A stretch of DNA of 64,000 nucleotides from Tiliqua scincoides (lineage: Eukaryota; Chordata; Lepidosauria; Squamata; Scincidae): positions 7,606,254 to 7,670,253 of the forward strand of contig NC_089826.1 of assembly GCF_035046505.1 (NCBI RefSeq). Reading direction: 5' to 3'. The translations under genes and the position numbers were made by a program. Under the pieces are notes generated by a model. The model worked only from the letters and a program-made list of their open reading frames with translations, made no database searches and was not told the DNA's origin. Shown here piece after piece: positions 22,010 to 33,378 of this stretch. Within the stretch, counting starts at the first letter, position 1. Each line of letters begins with the position of its first letter.

Positions 22010-22905
22010 CAGGATTGCCAAGATTTGGACCAAGTTGCAGCCTCTTTCCTTAGATGAATTCTGGGGGTCCCTAATTTAATTAGATTATCTACTCTTATCC
22101 TCAAACTGGGGATCCACCTCCCTTCTACCATCGCGTGGTCCCTCACATTCAAGTTCCGGCTTCGTCTGCACTTAAGTATTCATTCTGAGTCCCTCTTAAA
22201 TGATCTTTTAAAGGATTCCTACCTCTCCAAGTGGTTCCAACTTATCAATTCCCAACTTTTATCACTAGATCTGTCCCCTGAATTTCTTGCAGATGTTAAC
22301 CTCCATAGAGCCCATTCAATTATCAATTCCAAACTTTGGGAACTTGAATTCAATCAACTCTCTTCCAATCTCAACCCCACCTGTTCTCCTCAGTTTTTGG
22401 CCTTCTTCCCTCACTTGGTCATCCTTTTAATTATTTCAGTATGTTGATTAACCCTATTAAGAGGAGAGCGTTTATGCTCGTGAGATTTAATATCTTTCCC
22501 TCAGCCATTCACTCTGGCAGATTCTCCAATATCCCCCAGGAACGCAGATTGTGTCCTTTTTGTTCTTTAGACCCGGACACAGTGGACCATATATTACTTT
22601 GCTGCCTAGCCCACCAATCTCTTCGAGAAACACACTTGTATCCCTTATTTTCTTTTCCTTTTGATATCTTTACCGATCCCTTACTTGCCCTCCTGAGTGA
22701 CTACTCTGTAGCCACTACCAATGCTGTAGCAGAATTTCTCTCTGCAGTTTCCAAGTTAAAACCCTCACCTTGATCTTATCTTTTTCCTTTTTTCCTTTTA
22801 GCCCCTGGCTGCGACTCTTCCTCTTGGCAACACAGCCATTGTGCTGGTTATTATTATTGTATTGTAATTTATTGTTTTAATGCCAATAAAGGTTACAGAA
22901 TGTGA
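22010..22905 (+). mobile_element. non-LTR retrotransposon 3' end with C-terminal Cys/His motif
   Basis: The frame at 22441-22773 reads RRAFMLVRFNIFPSAIHSGRF, then CPFCSLDPDTVDHILLCC, a CX2C...HX4C motif found near the C-terminus of some LINE ORF2 proteins. The 3' end is AATGCCAATAAAGGTTACAGAATG. A related copy is at 31085-31600. Clade not assigned. Confidence 0.6.
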
Positions 22906-23278
22906 CTCAGGATTGTAACAAAACTTTGCAAATACTGGAATTAAAAGTATATGTTATATTTCAAATACTGCATAACATTTGGGTTTTGAATCTGAAATTT
23001 AATGTTAAGCTTCCATTTCAGGGACTCTAAACTTGTTGGCATCCATGATTGTTTTGGTTTTGGCAAATGTCCTGTATTTGCCAGTTTTTTTTTCTTGCCC
23101 CCTCCCCTCCTATGTGTTTAATACACAGTCTTATGCACAAAATGATCAAGCACACCTTTTTTCTATAACATCTCTAAGCTAGGAAGAGATTCACCGGCTA
23201 AATACAGTGAATTGTTCTGCTTTTCAAGATACAAGAGCAAAGCCAGTTAAAGAAAAAGTCAACCTTAATTAAAATTAG

Positions 23279-23414
23279 GTAGGTAGGTTGGTAACCTTCA
23301 GTCTTGAAAGACTATGGTATAAGCCTACAGCACCCTGTATTCCCAGGCGGTCTCCCCTCCAAGTACTAACCAGGCCTGACCCTGCTTAGCTTCCGAGATC
23401 AGACAAGATCAGGA
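23279..23414 (-). mobile_element. 5S rRNA-derived SINE, minus copy 1
   Basis: Begins with the tail GTTGGTAACCTTCAGTC and reads back through GCCTACAGCACCC, CCAAGTACTAACCAGGCCTG and CTGCTTAGCTTCCGAGATC. It stops short of the SINE head. Confidence 0.9.
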
Positions 23415-23435
23415 GATAGTGTTCAGTATAGGGAG

Positions 23436-23580
23436 ATGGCTGGCAATCTTCAATCTCGAAAGACTATGGTATAAGCCTACAGCACCCGGGATTCCCAGGC
23501 GATCTCCCATCCAAGTACTAACCAGGCCTGACCCTGCTTAGCTTCTGAGATCAGACAAGATCAGGTATCTGCAGGGTAAC
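23436..23580 (-). mobile_element. 5S rRNA-derived SINE, minus copy 2
   Basis: A second copy 21 bp after the first, in the same orientation. It reaches the SINE head (GGTATCTGCAGGGTAACAGTTGCTGC), so it is close to full length. Confidence 0.9.
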
Positions 23581-24716
23581 AGTTGCTGCAATTAAAGTCA
23601 AATTTAATTAGATGCAGAATATTCGGGTAATGAATATTCAACATTATTTGTTTCAGAGGAGAATTTGGGGTTGTGTGGGAAAGAAAAAAATTAACTCTGG
23701 CTTTAGTACATTGAGCATAGGCCCTATGTGACAGTTACTGCACATAATTGTTGTCATATCTTGGTCCCTGTCTCCTAGCAACCACAGGCCTTCCAGTATG
23801 AGGATGAATGAATGGTTCATTTGAGCTGGTGGCTGTAAATTGCCAGGACACAGCCCTCCATTGCTCTGCCTTTCTTTGCAGCAGGAGTAGCTGAGGACTC
23901 TATCCCTTCCAGGATCATCCCAGAATCCCTTTGCATCTGCCAAGATGTGCCCTGCCCCTTGGTGAGCAATCAGGGAGCATGTAAGGGAGGTGACCAAGAT
24001 GGTTGTTTGCCAGGATTCTAAGAAAGATTCATCTCCCTGCACTTACACATAACTTCTGATGAACATCTGATGGGGATAATGGGATCATTAGGCTGGGAAG
24101 ACTCCACCTGCTATGTGAAGAGTAGCCCTTTCCAGCCATTCATCAGGTACAAAGCTCCTGAATGGAGGATAAGCTTAGTTTGGGGGCAGCGGCTGGAGCC
24201 CTCCCTACCATCCAGCAACTCTGCTCAGATCGTAACCTGTTGTCACCCTCAGCAAGCCAGGCTGCTTACAACTCAATAATTCTTCAACCTTCTTGCGGAC
24301 ACAGACAGCACATGCACGGCTGGACAAAGTAGGCGAAGCAGAGACAAGGATTGCTTCTCCCTTTTTTTGCTGGTGGAAAAGAACTGCCTGTTTTCTTAGA
24401 TGCCACTAAATGGGAATGGCTTGTTGCCTTCTGTCTAAAATCATTGGCTGGACAAACAAGAAATGGGCATGGATAACCAGTTAGAGTTTCTTTCACCTTG
24501 CCTGAAGACTTCTGTGAAGCTAGGAAAGCCTGCGTGTCACCTGTAAACTACTGGTTGGCCCTATGCAATTTAGAGGGGTCAAAGGAAATTTGTTGGCTTT
24601 CTTCCTGTTTTTTTCTTTTCTTTTCGCCATTAATGTCCTATAAGGCTACAGTCCTATGCACACAATTGAACTTACTTCCAAGGAAGCATGCAGAGGTTTG
24701 CACTGTGACTCATTAA
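23581..24716. other. FAM47E intron, nothing recognised
   Basis: No exon or named repeat seen. Several short frames lack family resemblance. Confidence 0.35.
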
Positions 24717-25243
24717 CAGCCCGATCCGATCCTTTTTCTTACCATTGCATGCAGCCGCACCAAAAACAAGCTGTGCTACATGCTATGAAGGGGGGCAGTG
24801 GGGAGGCTTGGGAAGGGAAAGGGATTTTCCCCTACCCCTCTGTAAGCCCCTCGGTTGTCAATGAGTCTCTTTCACCTGTGCCAGCTCTTTAGCTGGTACA
24901 TGTCCAAGGAGACAAAGGGTGTGTGTCAGCAAGTCCTGGAAGGGGTAGTATCTGACTCAAGTTGCCCACACTGGGTTCCACTCTCTCCTGCTTCTGATAC
25001 ATCCCAGCCCTCTACCATGTTCTGCCCCATTCCCCCCACCCTCCCGCCCACCCTATTGACTTAACAATGTCGGCCGGGCTTCTCTTCATCTCCACCTGGA
25101 GTGGGGTCCTCCTTGCCATCTGCAGAGGTGCCCCAGAACTATGCTACACCGTGTGCTTCCAGAAGGCACTTTACAATACTGTAAAGTGTCAATTGCTGCT
25201 GGAACACTATCTCCACCGTGGCATGGCAATAGGATTGGGCGGC
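24717..25243. mobile_element. possible Harbinger-like element
   Basis: Ends CAGCCCGATCCGATCC and AATAGGATTGGGCGG are roughly inverted and flanked by TAA-containing sequence. The middle (CACCTGTGCCAGCTCTTTAG...) resembles part of 30680-30890, so it belongs to a dispersed family. Old. Confidence 0.4.
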
Positions 25244-25408
25244 TAAACATGCAATGAATGGTGTGCTATTTTATGTGCAGAATTCAAAATAATGATTGAA
25301 TAGCCAAGTGAATACTGGGAAGGAAGCTGAATGATCCATTCATTGTTTAAAGCTATCCAGGCTGGGATTTGTCCACTTCAAGCACTGACCATCACTGTTT
25401 GTTCTCAG

Positions 25409-25793
25409 GTATAAAGAGAAGTTGCCTTCCAAGTGCTTTCAAGAATACATCACAAACAAGGAGAGGTTTTCAGATGCCCTCAATAGCCAGCGGTGGAGAT
25501 TTTTGAAAAGTGGCCAGGATGACTTCAGGAATGGTTACCCTCCCGCATCTGACAATATAATCATCCGAGGCAAAAAGGGCCCAGTACCTATCCTTCTGCA
25601 GTACAAAAAAATGAGTGCTTCACAGATGGTACCCTATAAGGCCCGAGAACCGCAGACAAAAATCAATGTGAATTTCTCCAAGCTCAGTGTAGCACAGAAA
25701 GCCAGGAAAGATTATATTGCACAGGCTGAGCGCTGCCTAATCCAACATCCATTAGCTCTTTACCCACATTTGGAAGAGAGTGTATCTCCAGAG
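25409..25793 (+). CDS. FAM47E: FAM47E coding exon A (first recognised)
   Basis: FAM47E is the ancestral member of the FAM47 family. The human protein has been reported to interact with the arginine methyltransferase PRMT5 and influence its histone methylation, and its exact role is poorly known. This exon gives 128 codons starting YKEKLPSKCFQEYITNKERF. They include RWRFLKSGQDDFRNGYPP (human FAM47 proteins have WVFVTEGMDDFRYGC-type sequence), FSKLSVAQKARKDYI and IQHPLALYPHLEESVSPE (human SKLSPAQQARKAF...HPLALY.NLEE). The acceptor is TTCTCAG|G and the donor GAG|GTAAGA. It begins with the last base of a split codon (G) and ends in phase 0. The preceding exon with the start codon was not found between 16.8 and 25.4 kb. 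In FAM47 proteins a Trp often precedes the Tyr, which a TG|G split would give (inference). Confidence 0.88.
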
Positions 25794-26015
25794 GTAAGAA
25801 AAATAGCCCCCCCCCAATCAGCACAAATGTGCATTCAGTCTTGTGTACAAAAGTGGACCTTGAATTGAGTCCTTGAGTCCTTGACCTTGAATTTCCCATT
25901 CCTAGCTCTCATTATTTCAGCAAAATTAAGCCAAGAAAGTAGAGTTGCTATTTAATACTTTCAGACTATACTCCTAAAAGCAGAAACACTGTTGCTTCTT
26001 ATTATAATGGTCTAA

Positions 26016-26105
26016 CAGCCCAATCCTATGCATGTCTACTCAGAAGTCAGTCCCATTTGAATCAATGGGGCTTACTCCCAGGAAAGGGTGGATAGGATTG
26101 GGCTG
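26016..26105. mobile_element. Harbinger-like MITE, 90 bp, single copy
   Basis: Ends CAGCCCAATCCTATGCATG and GTGGATAGGATTGGGCTG are inverted repeats, and almost the whole unit is palindromic. TAA lies at 26013-26015 and 26106-26108. A 3-bp TNA duplication fits PIF/Harbinger. Confidence 0.85.
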
Positions 26106-26110
26106 TAAGG

Positions 26111-26368
26111 CAGTGATTCTCAAGCAGCGGTACTCAAGTAATACTTGAGCTGGAGTCCAGTGGTACACGCAGGACCCACGGATCCCTGTCACCTGGCAGC
26201 AAGAGCTCAGAATGAGTTTTCTGCAAGCTCAAAAAAGCCCTCCCTTCCACCCTGAGGCTCTTACTTGTGTTCATTGTGTCATGTCTGGCTTCCAATCTTC
26301 AAGCAACTGACAATGCAAAGTGGTACATGTGAAGTGGTACAGCAGGGGACAAATATTGAAAAATGCTA
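26111..26368. mobile_element. hAT-like element next to the MITE
   Basis: Ends CAGTGATTCTCAAG and TTGAAAAATGCTA are imperfect inverted repeats, flanked by CTGTAAGG and GTGTAAGG (7 of 8 match). It inserted immediately beside the 90-bp MITE and duplicated its end. Confidence 0.6.
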
Positions 26369-26564
26369 GTGTAAGGCCAATCTGCATTGGGCAGAACAGC
26401 CTTAGATAGGATTGGGCCATATAGGATTGGGCCATATGGGATTGAGTCAGAATAGTAACTCTGTGACACTTAAGCTGGAGAGTTGTGAAAACAGCCTAGT
26501 TAGGGGTTGGGTTGAGGAAGAGAGATCCGGGTTAATGCATGTTGCCTAACTGTGTGATGACTAA

Positions 26565-26654
26565 CAGCTCAGTCCTATCCACACTTTCCTGGGAGTAAGC
26601 CCCATTGACTCTAATGGGACTTACTTCTGAGTAGACATGCCTAGGTTTGGGGTG
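26565..26654. mobile_element. Harbinger-like MITE, 90 bp, single copy
   Basis: The same family as 26016-26105 in the opposite orientation (CACTTTCCTGGGAGTAAGCCCC first), exactly 90 bp, flanked by TAA at 26562-26564 and 26655-26657. Confidence 0.85.
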
Positions 26655-26657
26655 TAA

Positions 26658-26825
26658 GGGTTCAATCACCTCCAACTTTCTAGGGCTGATGCGGCCCTGA
26701 GGTAAGGGAACAAATGCTCCCTTAAGGTGAGTCCTCCGTGACTACCCTGAAAACCACAGGATGCAGCACACAGCCCATTGGCACAGCTGCGTCAGTGCTG
26801 GAAAATTAGGTAGGACTGGGCCCCA
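26658..26825. mobile_element. about 180-bp MITE family, copy
   Basis: Matches copies at 34357, 46896 and 48575: phrases CAACTTTC, CTGAGGTAAGGGAACAAATG, CAGGATGCAG and CATTGGCACAGCTGCGTCAGTGCTGG. Ends are imperfectly inverted. Confidence 0.6.
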
Positions 26826-26841
26826 AGAATCTATCTCCAGT

Positions 26842-27158
26842 GTGTTGGCAACCTTCAGTCTCGAAAGACTATGGTATCGCGCTCTGAAAGGTGGTTTTGG
26901 AACAGCCTCTAGTGTGGCTGAAAAGACCAATTTGGAAATGACAATCCCTTCCACACTGGGAGCAAGTGCAGTCTGTCTCTGGTCTGCTCTCTGGCTATGG
27001 GCCTTCCTTCTTTGCCTCTTAGCCTCAGACTGTTGGCCAAGTGTCTCTTCAAACTGGGAAAGGCCATGCTGCACAGCCTGCCTCCAAGTGGGCCGCTCAG
27101 AGGCCAAGGTTTCCCACTTGTTGATGTCCACTCCTAAGGCCTTCAGATCCCTCTCCAG
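26842..27158 (-). mobile_element. LINE 3' end with target-site duplication
   Basis: Minus-strand copy of the 1070-2093 family, 317 bp, flanked by TCTATCTCCAGT (26830-26841 and 27159-27170), a perfect 12-bp duplication. Confidence 0.9.
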
Positions 27159-27429
27159 TCTATCTCCAGTAACTCTTCATGATCATTAGTTAGATTCCTG
27201 AAGCTATGAGACTGAATGTATTCATAATGCATGTGGATAATAGTGCGGGGCTCTTTTCATTTACCTTCTGATCTTCAGTACAGTTTGAAGTCTATTTTCA
27301 AAGTTTCTTTACACGAAGCATGAAATTGTTCAGTTATAATCCGTATTTAAAGTCAAAGCTTTTTGCTTCAGGGAGAACCTGTTAGCAAAATTGTCTAGAG
27401 CTGGTGCCGTGCGTTTGCTTTGCCTTCAG

Positions 27430-27581
27430 CTTTTTAAGGACATTGTCAGACTTCTGGACCCTGAGATGCACGTGAGCAGGAGCTCATGGAGCGATCGCAG
27501 AACTGGGTCAAATCTCCCGACTATTCACTATCAACTTGTAGATGACACAAAACCAGAACCAAGCCATCGCGCAACCCACCC
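27430..27581 (+). CDS. FAM47E: FAM47E coding exon B
   Basis: Fifty codons plus two bases. It starts LFKDIVRLLDPEMHVS directly after exon A's SPE, matching the family's PPELLLKVLEVLDPDRKLED segment. It continues SRSSWSDRRTGSNLPTIHYQ and ends HRATH plus CC. The acceptor is TTCAG|C and the donor CC|GTAAGT (phase 2), which pairs with the single leading base of exon C. Confidence 0.85.
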
Positions 27582-28797
27582 GTAAGTACTGGGGAATAGG
27601 TGATATGAGTACTGTCAACAGTTGCTTATGTAAACTGATCTGCTGCTGAGTGTGGGTGTCTGACATTCTGGTCCCTTGAAATGTGATATAACAGCCAAGT
27701 GAACTTTCTTAGGTTAAGCGTCAGGAGTAGCTCTTTGCCTGAAAGTTTTTCCACATATTAATGAACGCGCCACACCAAAGCATGCAGCACCTCCTTGACG
27801 CTGTTGCATGCTACAGTGTGGCAGGGGGTAGGATTGGACTGTCAGTCACTTTTATGATATCACAGAAGCATTGGGGAAGGGGTGCTAGAAGGATTAAAAA
27901 ATTAGGAAAAATGATGGGAAGCTCAAGGATTTTTGCCACAGCAAATCTTGTGACATGACTGGTCACCCCAATAAGAGATTCCAGGTCAGATCTGTGTTTT
28001 GGTATGGGAAGCTCAGTTTGCTGTTGTACCTTACCATTTGCCCTACCCTAGATCAGGGGTGCCCAAACCCCGGCCCTTGGGCCACTTGCGGCCCTCAAGG
28101 CCTCTCAATGCGGCCCTCAGGGAGCCCCCAGTCTCCAATGAGCCTCTGGCCCTCCGGAGATATGTTGGAGCCCACACTGGCCCGACACAGCATGAGGGCA
28201 ACGGTTTGACCTCTCGCGTGAGCTATGGGATGAGGGCTCCCTCCATTGCTTGCTGTTTCACGTCTGTGATTTAGTAGTGACAGCAAAGGAAAGGCTGGCC
28301 TTGCTTTGTGCAAGACTTTTTATAGGCCTTGAGCTATTGCAAGATCCTAATTCATTCATATAAGTTCATCTTTAATATATTCATTTATGTAAACTTATGT
28401 AAATTTATTCAAATTTTAAATGTAAATTAATTCTTCTTTCCCCCGGCCCCCGACACAATGTCAGAGAGACGATGTGGCTCTCCTGCCAAAAACTTTGGAT
28501 ACCCCTGTCCTAGATCATTGCTTTTACTTTGTTACTCCATATAACCTCGCTGATTCAGCTGAATCCAGGCAGCCCAAGGAAGAAAGCTAGTCTGCTTAAC
28601 AATGAATTGACTGCTCTGATGGATAACACAGCTCAACACACATTTTGGTGCCTTAAATGTTAGACCTATTCTTGGCTATATGGCATCAGTTTTGCCCTAT
28701 CAGCTCTAGTTTTGGAGACCCGGCATAGCCACCTTATGTAGGTATCATCACTGAGTGTCAGAGATACTTGATAACTGCATCTTTCTCATTTCTTTAG
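27582..28797 (+). other. FAM47E: FAM47E intron B-C
   Basis: Holds the minus-oriented hAT element at 28054-28507. At 27760-27850 a phrase ending GTAGGATTGGACTGTCAG suggests a decayed Harbinger-like MITE. Otherwise nothing recognised. Confidence 0.6.
28054..28507 (-). mobile_element. non-autonomous hAT-like element, copy 2
   Basis: The reverse complement of the 5038-5493 element, 454 bp, with CAGGGGTGCCCAAA and TTTGGATACCCCTG ends, between CCCTAGAT (28046-28053) and TCCTAGAT (28508-28515). Confidence 0.85.
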
Positions 28798-28951
28798 GGC
28801 CTGGCTGCCTAAAATCAAGAATCCTTACATGTGGTTTAATAAAAAAGAGGTGGCTGAGAGAGAAATGGCAGCCGAAATAGGCTACGTTCCTCCCTTGGAT
28901 GAAAACGTGAAGCGTGTAACCAAAGAGTTCTGTGAGTGGGTCAGCGCCATG
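28798..28951 (+). CDS. FAM47E: FAM47E coding exon C
   Basis: One base completing a Pro codon with exon B, then 51 codons: AWLPKIKNPYMWFNKKEVAE, then GYVPPLDENVKRVTKEFCEW and VSAM. Human family members have a WLYEEKP...VSDFCRWATAFG arrangement at this place (from memory). The acceptor is TTCTTTAG|G and the donor ATG|GTAAGC, phase 0. Confidence 0.85.
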
Positions 28952-29164
28952 GTAAGCTGGGAGAGTGGTCACGGCAGATTGCAGAAATCAGTTGACCACA
29001 TGGCAGGACAAAATCATCCAGCTTGTATGCTTAATAACTAAAAGCAAAAATCTGGTATTGTTAACCACAGGAAGGATAAGCAAATTTCTTTTATGAAGTC
29101 ACAAACATATGTGAACTGCAAAGCCTGCTAGGAGCACTTAGGCCCAAGGAGAAATGAGGCATCC

Positions 29165-29167
<3 letters not shown>

Positions 29168-29195
<28 letters not shown>
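29168..29195. repeat. (TG)n microsatellite
   Basis: About 14 perfect TG units. Confidence 0.95.
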
Positions 29196-29197
<2 letters not shown>

Positions 29198-30134
29198 CAT
29201 TCTGGTAGCCTTGCCTGATCTTCCACACCAGCCAAAGCACGGTAGCTTACTCCCAAGTAAACATGACTGTGAGGCTTAGTTTTGCTTTCCATAGGGCTCA
29301 ATACATTCATCTGCTTGGACGAAGGGACTTCCTTCTCGGGTGTTTGTGGGGGCTGCATTCAATGGATCAGGACCATTCTGGTGTTCTTGGATTCCTTTCA
29401 GCCTGCCCTTTCCAATGGAATAAGGCAGGTTCACCTACTCACGAGTAAACACTTGATATGGCTCACTTTCTCTTCCCATAGGGATACATATTTTGTTCTC
29501 CTGTTTTTTTGGCCATAACTTTTGATAGAAAGGAGATATTCCACTCTGGTTTTTTGCATTGCATTCCGCTCGAAATTCCACATCCAACGGTATATAATAT
29601 GACGGGGTTCCTTCTAACCATCGCTATTTTAGCATGTCACCCCACCAAGTGCACGTCACCCCCCGCACCCCCCTAGCGATGCCACTGACTCTTGTGAAGG
29701 CCCAAAAATAATAATAGGGAAGTGTGGATTGGTTTTGATCACATTCAGGTTTGACTGGTCATCCTCTCAACTACCATCCTTTGACTGGTGGAAGGAGGAT
29801 CTCATCCTCCTCAGATCAAGTGGTACTTGATCTGAGGTACAGAATTAGCAGATTCAACTGCTAATGAATTATATCAGTTCAGGCTGCAGGTGGAGGAATT
29901 GTATGCATGAAGGCCTAACCTTCTTCCTGACATGCTATTTTTGTAACTGCAGGACTTCTTGTGTGTGAAGGACATTAAATATGCAGCCTCCTTTTTTCAG
30001 CCATAGGACATTCCAGGGAAAGCTTTATTCTGAAGTGTCTATCAGTGTCATAGGGTGAGCTCAAGTCGTAGCATGAGGAGAGAGGGACGTAAGCACTTTC
30101 TTCACATTATGAGGTGGGTTGGGATTGGGAACTC

Positions 30135-30450
30135 AGTATGTAGTTAGTCTGTGGAACTCCTTGCCACAGGATGTGGTGATGGCATCTGGCCTAGATGCCT
30201 TTAGAAGGGGATTGGACAGATTTCTGGAGGAAAAGTTCATTACAGGTTACAAGTCATAGTAGGTGTGTGCAAAGCTTTTGGTTTTAGAGGCAGGCTGCCT
30301 CTGATTGCCAGATGCAGGAGAGGGCACCAGGACGCAGGTTGTGTCTGTTTTGTGTACTCCCTGAAGCATTTGGTGGGCCACTGTGAGATACAGGAAGTTG
30401 GATCAGGCCTATGGCCTGATCCAGCGGGGCTGTTCTTATGTTCTAATGGT
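30135..30450 (+). mobile_element. CR1 LINE 3' end
   Basis: The nucleotide equivalent of LWNSLPQDVVMASGLDAF, then the 3' UTR with GGCCTATGGCCTGATCCAG and the tail TTCTTATGTTCTAATGG. Confidence 0.8.
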
Positions 30451-31084
30451 CAGTTAGGTTGGTCAGTTGCCAAGGGCCCATGGTCATCAGAGGGCCCACT
30501 TTGGCTTAGCATACCTCTGAACCTTTAGTAGTGGGGGTAGTGGCAGTATCCAATATGCCATTAGGGAACAGGCAGTGGTATCAGGGGGGACCCCTGAGCA
30601 GAGCTTTGCCTGGCAGTGGCACTGACACAATGTGTATTTTTATAAACCTCTATCACATCTCCTTTAGTTGTAAATCATGTCCTTAAGGATCCACCCTATC
30701 ATTTCCTCCCCCCTGCTGACACAGCTGTGCCAAAAAGGCACGTACTGTATCCAGCAGGGAGGGCAGATCAGGAGACTTTGGAAGGGGAATTATCCCCACC
30801 TCCACCCTTCCAAAAACCTCCCACTTTTCAGTGGATCTCCTTGGACCTGTGCCAACTCTTTAGTGCTGTGCTCGGGGGCGTGCAGGGGCTCAGTAGAAAC
30901 TGAAAGTTGACTGAGAAACTGTTGGAGAAAGAATGGAGGGGGGGGGCAGCAGCTACATTGTGACTACAATGCCACCCCCCTCCTAGCCTGGAAGTGATGT
31001 GGTGTCACGTGACATAACAACATTGTGTGACATGGTGACATCACCACCCTAGGTGGCACTGCTCCTGGATATGTCTCTGCTGTG

Positions 31085-31600
31085 ACATCACTTCTGGGTG
31101 TCTCCCGCTACACTGCAATTGCTAACAGTGTATTATGGAATTTTCCCCTCTTTTGCCTCCTCCTCCTTGAGAGGAGGGCTTTTATGTTAGCCCGGTTAAA
31201 TATTTTCCCTTCTGCAGTGCTGAACGGTCGTTATTCTCGGATACGTTTTGACCAAAGGTGTCGCAATCACTGTGGCATTGAGCCTGACTCTGTCACTCAC
31301 TTTCTTTGCGTTTGCCCTGCATTTAGCAAGCTCCGCCGCTCAATTCTGGACCCTGTTCTCTCCAACTATTCTGGCCCCCCATCTGTTTGCAGCGTTTCTT
31401 TTACATGACTTTTCGCAAGAAACGACGATGTTTGTTGCCGAGTTTCTTGTAAACGTTTTTATTTTTAACAGCCCAAGGCAGCCCTGACTGGCATGTTTGT
31501 GTGAGCATTTCCCATGCAGTAGCTTCTGTGTTTATTTTATTTGTGGGTTATATTTATGATCATGTATTTATTATGTATGATGCCAATAAAGGTTGTTGGA
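31085..31600 (+). mobile_element. non-LTR retrotransposon 3' end with C-terminal Cys/His motif, copy 2
   Basis: The frame at about 31082-31408 reads RRAFMLARLNIFPSAVLNGR, then HCGIEPDSVTHFLCVCPAFS, parallel to 22441-22773. The 3' end GATGCCAATAAAGGTTG matches that copy's ATGCCAATAAAGGTTA. Diverged from it, so an old family. Confidence 0.6.
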
Positions 31601-31759
31601 GTTGCTAACAGTGATATAGTCCTAGACCATCCACCCAACACACTGTTCCCTACTAGCTTTGTAGAAACATCTTCCCTTCCCTTCCCTTCCCTGTTCAGCA
31701 ATGACCAAAAGGTTTGTCACCTTCAAGTGTGTGTGTGTGTGCTTGGCTTATCATTCCAG

Positions 31760-31939
31760 GGAGGTGAAAAGTATAACATTGACGAAGCCACCGTCATGAA
31801 ATTGTTCGACACTAGGTATGAATCCAAGCCCAGGACATCAGCGCCCTTTAAAGTTGTGGAGCTATGCCATGTGCCTACAGAGTTAAGGGAGTGCCAGGGG
31901 TCACCCCAGCCCCGGAGGGCTACCAAGACCCCTGTAAAG
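31760..31939 (+). CDS. FAM47E: FAM47E coding exon D
   Basis: Sixty codons in phase 0 at both ends: GGEKYNIDEATVMKLFDTRY, then ESKPRTSAPFKVVELCHVPT and ELRECQGSPQPRRATKTPVK. It corresponds to human IDEEFILKQFDIDYETKPSH...MKLNQVPLELK (from memory), the most recognisable part of the family's C-terminal half. The acceptor is CATTCCAG|G and the donor AAG|GTAAGT. Confidence 0.9.
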
Positions 31940-32579
31940 GTAAGTGGGCCAAAGCAAGTCAACTGAAATGTGGTACAAATGGAGAACATAACTTGGTCTG
32001 CAAGTGTATATGCATGGAAAGATACCATTAAGAAAAAAAATTAGCGTATACAATTTGCTCTGCTATACAAACCCAAAGTGGGAGCATCCCTCTAGATTTC
32101 TGTTTAAATGACAGGCACCATAGTATTTGTAGCAATGCTCCCCCCCCAACATTGTTAAGCCTAATAGACTAGATTGGCTGTCCGAGCAAGGAGGTAAGGT
32201 TCACAGCTAGCCAAAGATACTGCTGTTTCAATTTCTCTGAGTTCCCTCCAGTGTTTTTCCCTACCCTGCAGAGCAGTTAATGACCTGAGGACTAGATAAC
32301 CACTGTAATCATGGGCAATGGCTATTCTGACCACTAGGCTGTGGGATTCTGCTCATGCATCACAACTAAGGTGGTCAGGTGACATGTTTATCAGGCATAA
32401 TAAAGAACTTATTTAAAGAATAAAATACTTATCAGGCATAATAAAGAACAATGTAATCAGTATACAGTAAGCTTATTTTAACGAAACATTAACCAAACTC
32501 CATGAATAGTCCCTACCCCTGTCTCTAGACGAGCCTAGAGTCCCTAGGTCATGCCTATGCAATTGACTTCAGTCACAAG

Positions 32580-32581
<2 letters not shown>

Positions 32582-32630
<49 letters not shown>
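32582..32630. repeat. (TC)n microsatellite
   Basis: About 24 perfect TC units. Confidence 0.95.
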
Positions 32631-32631
<1 letters not shown>

Positions 32632-33159
32632 TGTGATAATGCAGTGGTATCTAAGGGCACTTTTGTAGATGGGAGGTGCTAGGCAAAGGTGCCAGTGATG
32701 CAAATCTCTTGGGTGACTAGTGCCTTCACTGCTTCTGTCAAGGGCTTGGCTGGGTGGGCGGGTGAGGGCATCGGATAGATGCCGGCGCAGATTACCATTC
32801 CTAAACTCTGATGCCTATCTTGAAAACACATGGCACATCTCCAAGTTTCAGGAAACCATTTCCTAACAGCGAGAGGCATCAGCTGATCATTCTGTGCTAT
32901 CAGTGCAACAAAGGAATAATCAACCAGAAGCCAGTATCATATTTTGATGCCCGAGAATGAAAGCCCAACCTTCGACTCGGTAACAGAGGGCAGAACTCGC
33001 CAGGATGTTCTTTGCGATCCTCTTAAAATGAACTGCTCTGCAGTTGCACAGCAGGCAAACAGCTCAGCTGCCTGAGATGGCTGCCTCACTGCACCTCATG
33101 GCACTGTCATGTGCGGGAAGATGTGTTGCAGAAGAAAGAGAGGACTTGCTTTCTGTGCT

Positions 33160-33378
33160 TCCTGAGGCCAGGACTAGAACCTGTGGATTGGAACGGCAGG
33201 GAAGTAGGCTTAGGCTAGACACGAGGAAGAATTTCCTACCTGTAAGAGCACTGGAACAGACTTGTGGGCTCCCTTATTGGAGGATTTCAAGCAGAGGCTG
33301 GATGGCCGTCTGTTAGAGATACTGTAGTCATTTGCACTGAGAAGGAGGTTGGACAAGATGATCTCCAAGCAGCCTTCT
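33160..33378 (+). mobile_element. CR1-like LINE fragment, second subfamily
   Basis: Phrases GCTAGACACGAGGAAGAATTTCCT, GAGGATTTCAAGCAGAGGCTGGATGGCCGTCT and TTGGACAAGATGATCTCC are typical of amniote CR1 ORF2 ends of a different subfamily from those above. Cut at the right by the LTR relic. Confidence 0.65.

Larger units (their letters stand above)
25794..27429 (+). other. FAM47E: FAM47E intron A-B
   Basis: Contains two 90-bp Harbinger-like MITEs, a hAT-like element, a 180-bp MITE and a LINE 3' end, listed separately. Positions 27171-27429 hold nothing recognised. Confidence 0.7.
28952..31759 (+). other. FAM47E: FAM47E intron C-D
   Basis: Contains a TG microsatellite, a CR1 end (30135-30450) and a LINE end (31085-31600). 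Positions 29640-29695 hold a hAT-like end (CCCCCTAGCGATGCCACTG), and 30540-31080 a decayed repeat ending CACCCTAGGTGGCACTGCTC. Positions 29200-29640 and 29700-30130 show nothing I can name. Confidence 0.6.

Noticed and set aside
25794-25868. Extension of FAM47E exon A past 25793
   Set aside because: GTAAGA at 25794 is a good donor, the family alignment jumps to exon B, and the extension enters a C-homopolymer.
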